Source: Plasmodiophora brassicae (lineage: Eukaryota > Endomyxa > Phytomyxea > Plasmodiophorida > Plasmodiophoridae). Taken from it: DNA of 64,000 nucleotides. This document shows positions 55,332-64,000 of this stretch, piece after piece. A program made the position numbers and the translations under genes. Position 1 is the stretch's first letter. Each line of letters opens with the position of its first letter. The DNA lies in the NCBI GenBank assembly GCA_039704465.1, contig JASFAU010000004.1, positions 620,001-684,000 of the forward strand, given 5' to 3'. A model generated the notes under the pieces. It saw only the letters and a program-made list of their open reading frames with translations, searched no databases and was not told the origin of the DNA.

Positions 55332-56372
55332 GGTTTGTGCTGGGTCTCACGGCGGAGACGACAACAGGTTCCCCGGGTGATATCTCGTCGCTGGTTTGAG
55401 AACGATCGCGGAGGGAGGCGCGTGCCCCAGTCGCGCCCCGAATCTCCTGTTCGAGATTGCAGGTCTGTCTGTACCTTCGATTGTATTCCAGTCACTGCCC
55501 GACGACGGTGTCGTCGCCCGAATACACGTTACGTGGAGGGGTTGCTGTCAACGTGGCGGAGGAGGCGGCGTGCCTGTCGACTCCAGGACGCGGCGTTGCT
55601 GATGTACAAGTCAGAGGTTGCCCCGCATACTTCCTCAGGCAGGCTGATGGTATCTTCTCGGATCGCGGGTCACATACACAGACGACCTGGGCTGCGCGTC
55701 TCGGTCAGAAGCGGCATGGGCCAGCTGGAGGTCAGAAAGCAACCTCAGTACCGGAACGTCCGCAGCTAGAGGCGTCCAGCGCGCCTCAAGGTCCCCAATA
55801 GAACAGCGAATAGCAGCCAGTGAACGTGTTGGGCAGGGCCCCCACTGACCCGGCAGCCCATAGTGCCGGAGCACATAACTAGGAGATTCGACTACGGGTC
55901 TGGGTTGGTAGATAGACAGCATGTGTGTAACTCAGAAGGGTGAAGTGGACCGACGACGGCAATCTTGACAGGATTGGGCGATCTAGCGTGCCCGTCCTGA
56001 TGTCGTCCAGTGGTCCACGTCCGATATGGCACCGGAGCGGAGGAGGGAAGCCAGCGACAAATGAAGTACCGTCGAGGGCAGTGTGCTACTGTATGGCGAC
56101 CCTAATGTTCCCGATCCGTGGCCGCGGAACGCCTTTCAGTGAATACACGAATTCACATAAGGCAAAGGGCATCGTGATGACGATGATGACGATGCCGACT
56201 GTTGGCAAAGATATTTGCAAATTCGACCGGTGTTTGCCGTCGAGAGAGGGGCATGTCGATCTGTACAGGTGTTCCACGCTTGCAGCGCGACAACTTTGGG
56301 GCCAGCCACGCGTCAGGGCAAGTCCGCGGGAAAGTCCACGGACTCCGTCACGGACTCGGACAACCGACGAAG
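55332..56372. other. About 1 kb between divergent genes, no confident gene
   Basis: Separates chitin synthase (-) from the helicase (+), so it probably holds both promoters. Short frames exist on both strands; one on - (56277-56086) has a hydrophobic segment VGIVIIVITMPFALCEFVYS but no support. A GATGATGAC-type run lies near 56175-56192. Confidence 0.4.
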
Positions 56373-58514
56373 ATGCCTTCGTCTCGCCGCGCTAAGAGGT
56401 TGTCTGCACGTCGCGATGAAGTAGCTGTGATTAAGTCGCTCTCAGAGCGAGTACTAGCCGATGCCCCGGAACCGGGGTCGCGAACTTTCTCTTCCGGTAA
56501 GACATTCGCGTCGTTACCACTGTCGTCTCGGACGCAGCGTTGCCTTGCAAACTGCAAGTACACCCGAATGACGGGTGTTCAGCGCGCATGCCTTCCTCAC
56601 GCGTTGGCTGGTCGCGACATCCTTGCTACCGCTCGAACGGGTTCCGGCAAGACGCTCTGTTTTCTGATTCCGCTTCTCGAACGACTTTATCGTCAGCGCA
56701 CTTGTGATTTGTCGGGTTGCTCCGCTCTTGTTATCGCGCCAACTCGGGAACTGGCCATGCAGATCTTCACGGTCCTCAACGAAATCGGTGCGAACCATGA
56801 CCTGTCAGCTGGGTTGCTCATAGGCGGGACAGATTTCGCAAGCGAGCAACCTGTTCTGGATCGTGTAAATATCGTCATTGGGACGCCCGGTCGGATCCTG
56901 CATCATATGACACATACCGCGTCATTCAACACGGATAACGTTACGACGCTCGTGTTGGACGAAGCGGATCGCTGCCTTGACATGGGATTCGCCGCTACGA
57001 TCGATGGGATCCTCTCAGCACTGCCGAAAGACCCGCATCACGTTCGCCAGACAATGCTGTTTTCGGCGACGAAAACCTCGCCGGTGGAGGCTTTGGCGCG
57101 GTGCAATCTGCACAACCCTGAGGTCATCGACGTCCACGACACGGCCGTGCCTGCGAAATTGCTGCATTCGTACATGATCGTCGAACCATCGCAGAAGATT
57201 GACATTCTGTACTCGTTCATTAAGCAGCACGCAGCCCAGAAGCTCCTGGCGTTCGTCACATCCCGCAAGCAGGTCCGATTCCTGTACACGGCGCTGACCG
57301 CTGTCGATTCATCGATCGCCGTCTATCAGCTCCAAGGTGGAATGACACAGGTACGCCTGATCGTTGCGCATCGTTGCCGTCCGCATAATCACAACGTACA
57401 GGTGCAACGGCAACGCGTATACCAAGAGTTCTGTGAGGCTGAGCGCGGCTGTCTGATCGCGACCGACGTTGCTGCTCGGGGACTGGATTTCCCGAACATC
57501 CAATACGTGGTCCAGGTCGACTGCCCGGATTCTCGTGAGACGTACGTCCACAGAATCGGTCGGACCGCGCGGCACCATTCGTCAGGCAGGGCTGTCATGT
57601 TACTGCTCGAAAGCGAACGTGCCATGGCCGACCGTTGTGGCCCACTGAGGCGTGTGCGTGTCAACCCGCAGATGCTGGCCAAGTCACTTCGTGAGCGGTT
57701 CGCATCGCTGCTGGCGTCACGATCCGATATCAAGTACTTGGCGCAGAGTGCCTGCGCCAGTTACTGTCGCGCGATCTTCAAGCAGAAGGACAAGGAGATC
57801 TTCAAGCTCGAAGAGATCGACCTGGCAGGCCTTGCTTTGTCGATGGGGCTGCCCGCCCCACCACAAATCCGGTGCGTTAAGAAGAAGACGGAAACGGCGA
57901 CCAAGAAGAACCGGTGCCTCGATAACGAGAACGCACTGCAACGAAAGAAAGCAGGAGCTGCTGCGGCTGACGATAAAGTGTCACGACTGCTGCGACGAGT
58001 CAACACCGACGTGTACGACCCGTCCCGCGAACGCCTGCGTGCCGACAATGACGATGATGAGGACGACGACGGGCTGGTTCCTGTATCTCGAGCGGACAGC
58101 GGTGCTGAGGAAGACGCGGGGCTGGTTCCTGTTTCTGGCGGTCGATCGGAAAGCGAGGGCGACGACGATACGCAAGAGGTCCGCCCGGGCAAGGTTGCAA
58201 CCGCCGACCGCACCACGATCCGGCACGGCAAGGACGCATACGGGCACACGCTGCGCCAGAACTTGCACGTCGCCGACGTGACTGTCGACAAACCGGCGGA
58301 AGCCGAGCGCGTCAAGGACCTGCATCGATCCGCGAAACTGAAACGCAAGCGCCGCCTGATGAAGCGTAACGCGCCGCCGACTCTGGCCGTCAGCGACAGC
58401 GACGACAGCAGCGCCGGCGCTGCGTCCCAGGACGATTCCGGCGACGGCAGCGACGACGACGACGACTACGAGCGACGTGCCAAACGCATTCTTGAGCAGC
58501 GCGCGCAGTCATAA
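56373..58514 (+). CDS. DBP4: DEAD-box RNA helicase, DDX10/Dbp4 type
   Basis: ATP-dependent RNA helicase of early 18S rRNA processing in the nucleolus. Start at Met 56373 (PSSRRAKRLSARRDEVAVIK). Motifs in order: Q region FASLPLSSRTQRCL, I ARTGSGKT, Ia PTRELA, II DEAD, III SAT, then LAFVTSRKQVRFLY, V ATDVAARGLDFP, VI HRIGRTAR. The part GRAVMLLLESERAM and IFKLEEIDLAGLALSMGLP is typical of Dbp4. A 51-nt intron (about 57351-57401) is an exact multiple of three without stops, so the frame looks continuous. The tail is acidic and Lys-rich. Confidence 0.93.
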   Translation: MPSSRRAKRLSARRDEVAVIKSLSERVLADAPEPGSRTFSSGKTFASLPLSSRTQRCLANCKYTRMTGVQRACLPHALAGRDILATARTGSGKTLCFLIPLLERLYRQRTCDLSGCSALVIAPTRELAMQIFTVLNEIGANHDLSAGLLIGGTDFASEQPVLDRVNIVIGTPGRILHHMTHTASFNTDNVTTLVLDEADRCLDMGFAATIDGILSALPKDPHHVRQTMLFSATKTSPVEALARCNLHNPEVIDVHDTAVPAKLLHSYMIVEPSQKIDILYSFIKQHAAQKLLAFVTSRKQVRFLYTALTAVDSSIAVYQLQGGMTQVRLIVAHRCRPHNHNVQVQRQRVYQEFCEAERGCLIATDVAARGLDFPNIQYVVQVDCPDSRETYVHRIGRTARHHSSGRAVMLLLESERAMADRCGPLRRVRVNPQMLAKSLRERFASLLASRSDIKYLAQSACASYCRAIFKQKDKEIFKLEEIDLAGLALSMGLPAPPQIRCVKKKTETATKKNRCLDNENALQRKKAGAAAADDKVSRLLRRVNTDVYDPSRERLRADNDDDEDDDGLVPVSRADSGAEEDAGLVPVSGGRSESEGDDDTQEVRPGKVATADRTTIRHGKDAYGHTLRQNLHVADVTVDKPAEAERVKDLHRSAKLKRKRRLMKRNAPPTLAVSDSDDSSAGAASQDDSGDGSDDDDDYERRAKRILEQRAQS

Positions 58515-58534
58515 AAATGTGAATCGACTGTCAG

Positions 58535-58605
58535 GGCGTGCAGCTTCTAGCCTGTGCTGTTCGGGAGTGCAGCTTCTAGCGTGCTGTCAGGCGTGCAGCT
58601 TCCAC
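58535..58605. repeat. Three short degenerate repeats
   Basis: GTGCAGCTTCTAGC occurs twice and a third GTGCAGCTTCCA follows, spaced about 25-30 bp, between the helicase stop and the carbamoyltransferase start. Possibly regulatory for the downstream gene. Confidence 0.6.
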
Positions 58606-58680
58606 TGTGTGACTGTGCGCGGCTTGGTTTTGCTTGCAGCGCGCGCAGCATGCCATTTTGCCCGCGGGTCGCTGAGGGGG

Positions 58681-59604
58681 ATGAAGACGGACGTGATCTC
58701 GTGTGCGTCGATGACGCGCGCCTGGCAGGAGGCGATGTTCGCTCGGGCAGCGCACTGGGAGGCGGCGGCGCAGTCGGCGCCGGTCGACCAGCCGCTTCGT
58801 GGCCGGGTTCTGGCGACCGTGTTCTACGAGGCGTCGTCGCGGACGTCGTCGTCGTTCCAGGCGGCCATGCTGCGTCTGGGCGGGACGGTCGTCCCGGTGC
58901 ACTCCGAGTGGTCGTCGGTCACGAAAGGAGAGTCCCTGGAGGATACGATGCGGACCATGGCGTCGTATGCCGATGCAATTGTGCTTCGGCACCCTGAAAC
59001 GGGGTCGGCAAAGCGGGCCGCCGACGCCGTTCCCAACTGCCCTGTGATCAATGCGGGCGACGGTATTGGGGAGCACCCGACGCAGGCGCTTCTGGACGTC
59101 TACACGATTTGGAAGGAACGCCCGGGGCACGATATCGATGGGCTGACAGTGACGATTGCTGGCGACCTGCTACATGGTCGGACCGTGCACTCCCTGATCA
59201 AGCTGTTGAACACGTACTCAATAGGCAGGATCAATCTCATCAGCCCCGAATCGCTGCGATTGCCTGATACCGTTGTCAAGGAGATTCGCGCTCCTGTTCA
59301 CGTCGGCACGCAGCTGGACGACGTGCTTCCAGCGACGGACGTACTCTACATGACGAGGATACAGAAGGAGCGTTTCGCCAAAATCGAAGACTTCGAGACG
59401 GTTCGAAATTCGTTCTGCCTGACACGAAAAGTCATGTCGGCCGCCAAGCCGACCTGTATCATCATGCATCCTCTGCCGAGAAACGCGGAAATCCATCCCG
59501 AACTGGATTCCGACCCCAGATCCGCCTACTTCAGACAGATGCGGAACGGTATGTTTGTTCGTATGGCGATCCTCGAGCACGTCGTGCCACGCTTCCCTGC
59601 ATGA
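58681..59604 (+). CDS. Aspartate carbamoyltransferase, stand-alone
   Basis: Second step of de novo pyrimidine synthesis: carbamoyl phosphate + aspartate to N-carbamoyl aspartate. ATG 58681, 307 residues, one exon. Motifs: FYEASSRTSSSFQAAMLRL (carbamoyl phosphate site), SEWSSVTKGESLEDTMRTM, DGIGEHPTQALLDVYTI, TIAGDLLHGRTVHS, MHPLPRNAEI. It is not fused to CPSase/dihydroorotase as in animal CAD, so it resembles plant, protist and bacterial catalytic chains. No clear transit peptide at this start. Confidence 0.95.
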   Translation: MKTDVISCASMTRAWQEAMFARAAHWEAAAQSAPVDQPLRGRVLATVFYEASSRTSSSFQAAMLRLGGTVVPVHSEWSSVTKGESLEDTMRTMASYADAIVLRHPETGSAKRAADAVPNCPVINAGDGIGEHPTQALLDVYTIWKERPGHDIDGLTVTIAGDLLHGRTVHSLIKLLNTYSIGRINLISPESLRLPDTVVKEIRAPVHVGTQLDDVLPATDVLYMTRIQKERFAKIEDFETVRNSFCLTRKVMSAAKPTCIIMHPLPRNAEIHPELDSDPRSAYFRQMRNGMFVRMAILEHVVPRFPA

Positions 59605-59778
59605 CCAGGAACAGATACAACCGTCCCAGTTTCCTTAACTTCACTTAACTGGGCCGTACTTAGCTGTTCAAGAGACTATCTGTTTCGGACAGAGAGATTA
59701 ATCCCAGGTTCCGGGGAGACCGGGGTTTCGCGTTTCGTAACGATCACCGTTAACCGTGTTGGCTAGTATCGCTGCGAG

Positions 59779-60606
59779 ATGCACAATCGCCTACGTCCTT
59801 CTTTGCGCCGGTCCCGAACGCCACCGGTCTTCGATGCGGCATTCCTGGTACAACTTACAGCAGTAGTCCTCTTTGTCGTATTGTTCTGCTCCAGTACAGC
59901 AGTCAACTCCATATTCTGGGACGCTATCATCGGCTTGGTCGTGTCGTGTCTCTGGCTGGTACATATCGCCCTGCGACTGCGGACCGACCCAATGTTCAAG
60001 TGTTTAAGAGCCCCGCCGATCACGCCCGAGGAAGCGCAGGAAGCGGCCAACAGATGGAAGTCGTTCGTACCTTTAATCGAACTGTCCATGAAGGGTAACA
60101 TCACCAAGCACGAAAGCGGGAGGTTCTTCCGGTCTCTGAAGTGGTCAAGATGGGAGAACAAGACATCCTTATCGGACATTGAGTGGCCACCTGGGGTCGC
60201 CCTTGTCAGCGTCTTCGAAGACGTCCAAGCTGGTGATGGGCACACGCGAACTCGGTTCGAGGTTCAAGTGGCGAAATTCCAGGCCGACTGCCGGCGACAG
60301 TACGGGAAGGTCACCAGTCGATGGAAAACCGAAAGGCACTTGACGTGCAGCACGTTTGATGAACCCCGGCATATGAAGGTCGCCAGGCGGACCGACAAAG
60401 TCAGCATCTTCCTGTCGCCGACCCTCTACCTTCTAACGACGGCCTTGGGCCTGTCCTTCATCTGGGGCCTATGCATCAGCATCTGGGCGAACCGCATGGA
60501 CCTTGTCGTGATCAAGCATGTCTACATCGACCAAGGGCGAGACGGTCACAGCAGTAGCTCAGGATCGCAGACAACCACCCGGCTGGGAACAAATAGCCAT
60601 GTGTAA
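59779..60606 (+). CDS. Membrane protein, three predicted helices
   Basis: 275 residues, one exon. Two adjoining N-terminal helices (FLVQLTAVVLFVVLFCSSTA and WDAIIGLVVSCLWLVHIAL) and one near 218-240 (LYLLTTALGLSFIWGLCISI). Between them is a soluble region with a conserved-looking RFFRSLKWSRWENKTSLSDI and SWRWKTERH-like basic patches. The layout recalls TMEM151-type proteins, but I cannot confirm it. Confidence 0.5.
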   Translation: MHNRLRPSLRRSRTPPVFDAAFLVQLTAVVLFVVLFCSSTAVNSIFWDAIIGLVVSCLWLVHIALRLRTDPMFKCLRAPPITPEEAQEAANRWKSFVPLIELSMKGNITKHESGRFFRSLKWSRWENKTSLSDIEWPPGVALVSVFEDVQAGDGHTRTRFEVQVAKFQADCRRQYGKVTSRWKTERHLTCSTFDEPRHMKVARRTDKVSIFLSPTLYLLTTALGLSFIWGLCISIWANRMDLVVIKHVYIDQGRDGHSSSSGSQTTTRLGTNSHV

Positions 60607-60890
60607 TATAGCATCGCAGGAGCCTCCCGAACGGTTCCAGCAGGAAAGTCGCATGGCCAGCGTGTGGCGATGCGCTCGCCCCAAAAAGTACGCGGGTCGG
60701 GCGTTGCGATGCGCATTCCGAGGCCACACGCGGGTGTGGTGCGGCCGGCGCCGCGGTTGCGCAAGTCCGTGGCCGACACGGAGTCCGTGACGGCGTTCCG
60801 TCAGCGGATCACAATCGATTCAGCGTCGTCGTCGTCGCTCGTCGGTTGTTTGTCGTGTGTCGTTGGTCGTCGGCTGTCGCGGGCCCGACC

Positions 60891-60897
60891 TATAAAA
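60891..60897 (+). promoter_or_regulatory. TATA box of the poly(A)-binding protein gene
   Basis: TATAAAA 57 bp upstream of ATG 60948. This would place transcription start around 60920 and leave a short A-rich leader (60903-60946, with runs of four to five A). Confidence 0.5.
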
Positions 60898-60905
60898 CCA
60901 GTTAA

Positions 60906-63006
<2,101 letters not shown>

Positions 63007-63182
63007 TCCCCGATCGATCCCCACTCCTCTTTGCACCTACCGACAGCCGACCCCACACACTGACACGTTCTGAAATGAATACATTTGCGCTAGTTCGTTC
63101 TCACACACACACGTCTGTGCGTTGTTGGTTCATTGGAATCGGACGTTCGTTGCTGTCCAGACGGGCGATGGCGATGGTCGAA

Positions 63183-64000
63183 TCAGGCGGCGGCGACGGC
63201 GGCAACTTCTTTCAGGGCGCTGACGTACTCGGAAACGCCCGGCCACGACCCGAACTTGTCGACGACGGCCTGGAAGTCGGCCTGGCCGTCGTTCAGCGCG
63301 CCGAGGAGCAGGCCGGACAGGTGGTCGTACTGCTCCAGGCAGATCTTGTCGTGTCGCCGGGCGCGGATCGCGTTGCGCTCGTTGTTCGTCAGCGCGCCCT
63401 GCAGCAGGGCGTCGTCCTCGGCGATCGTCGTCGTCCCGAAGGCCGATTGCGCCGACCGCACCGCGGCCTGCACCTGGCCCCAGATGTGCTTCTCGCCGTC
63501 CACCGACTGCATCTCCAGCGCGGGTTCCTCTTCGTTGCCGCGCAGCGCCGCCAGACAAGCCGCAGCGCCGTCTTGTGGCGCCAACGACAGGCGCAGGTCG
63601 CAGTACAGGTCGGGGGCGTCGAACTTGACGCGGCAGGCCGCGTCCTGGTCGTTGTTGTCGAGCGTGAACCCGTAGGACAGCAGCAGCAGGCTGTTGGACA
63701 CGTTCTGGAACAGGGTGCGGACCTGGGCGCCGGCGGGCACCTCGTCGACCGCCTTCATCAGGACCGTGTTGGTCGGCGCGTCGAAGCGCACCTCGATGCG
63801 GCCGCGCGGGTCGTGCGTCGCAAAGTCGAAGAACGGGATCATGACGGACTCGGCCTGGTCGGTGGTGTGCAGGCCGAAGGCGCGCGACGACGACGCCGAC
63901 CACAGGGCGCGGTACGTGGCGAACGACGCGTTGGGGACGAGCGGGAAGATGTGTGCGAACTGCTGGTCCAGCGTCGTCTCGATGTCGTCGATCATGGTGG
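63183..64000 (-). CDS. LSMT/SETD3-type SET domain protein, 5' part outside the window
   Basis: The 3' portion of a lysine- or histidine-methyltransferase-like protein; the frame stays open to the window edge. Visible: VMIPFFDFATHDPRG, where the SET motif usually reads D-x-x-N-H (here the Asn is replaced by Thr), and QVRTLFQNVSNSLLLLSYGF, where the family has a catalytic Tyr in FYG-x-x-SN (here FQ). The C-terminal helical Rubisco-LSMT substrate-binding part follows (LTNNERNAIRARRHDKICLE). Fold assignment is good; activity is doubtful. Confidence 0.75.
   Translation of the reverse strand, partial: TMIDDIETTLDQQFAHIFPLVPNASFATYRALWSASSSRAFGLHTTDQAESVMIPFFDFATHDPRGRIEVRFDAPTNTVLMKAVDEVPAGAQVRTLFQNVSNSLLLLSYGFTLDNNDQDAACRVKFDAPDLYCDLRLSLAPQDGAAACLAALRGNEEEPALEMQSVDGEKHIWGQVQAAVRSAQSAFGTTTIAEDDALLQGALTNNERNAIRARRHDKICLEQYDHLSGLLLGALNDGQADFQAVVDKFGSWPGVSEYVSALKEVAAVAAA

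Overview
The window reads as nuclear DNA of a compact, GC-rich eukaryote. Genes lie on both strands, often only 50-300 bp apart. Most are cut by very short GT-AG introns, typically 42-65 nt, many with a CTGAC/CTAAC-like branch site just before the acceptor. No operons, ribosome binding sites or prokaryotic replication features are seen. Stand-alone aspartate carbamoyltransferase, a chitin synthase, a Sey1/RHD3-type GTPase, a CRT-like transporter and small secreted proteins, together with the compact architecture, would fit a chitin-making protist such as a phytomyxid (Plasmodiophora/Spongospora group). That placement is an inference from gene content and intron style and was not tested.

Layout, 0-22 kb: an unresolved left edge; a hypothetical two-exon gene; PTPA (PP2A activator, -); a small secreted cysteine-rich protein (-); a CRT/DMT-type transporter (+); an aldehyde dehydrogenase (+); a roughly 5-kb multi-exon golgin-like coiled-coil gene (+); protein phosphatase 5 (+); a protein kinase (+); a Rab-type GTPase (+); a four-helix membrane protein (-); and a bacterial-type soluble NAD(P) transhydrogenase (-).

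22-43 kb: a long inverted repeat holding two broken copies of a PD-(D/E)XK (YqaJ-like) nuclease-like sequence; a Gemin8-like gene (+); a single-pass membrane protein (+); urate oxidase ending in the peroxisomal signal SRL (-, recovered only by reading across introns); small and coiled-coil genes; prefoldin 1 (+); a cluster of palindromes and direct repeats around 30.5-31.0 kb; TMEM230-like (-); Sey1-like GTPase (+); a secreted basic protein (-); a methyltransferase-TPR gene carrying a perfect 484-bp tandem duplication (-); a protein with a DUSP12-type zinc tail (-); a 60-bp hairpin; and tRNA-Thr(CGU).

43-64 kb: alpha/beta hydrolase (+), mitochondrial L7/L12 (-), F-box/ankyrin protein (-), a 909-codon intronless repeat protein (-), tubulin cofactor B (+), a small Gly/Ala-rich protein (+), a KOW-like protein (+), chitin synthase (-), DDX10/Dbp4 helicase (+), aspartate carbamoyltransferase (+), a membrane protein (+), cytoplasmic poly(A)-binding protein (+) and the 3' part of an LSMT/SETD3-type SET protein (-).

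Most genes are ordinary housekeeping: PP2A/PP5 signalling, ER and secretory shaping, RNA metabolism, tubulin folding, pyrimidine synthesis and purine breakdown. The most notable structure is the exact 484-bp tandem duplication. The unit contains one 43-nt intron, so splicing each unit adds exactly 147 in-frame codons.
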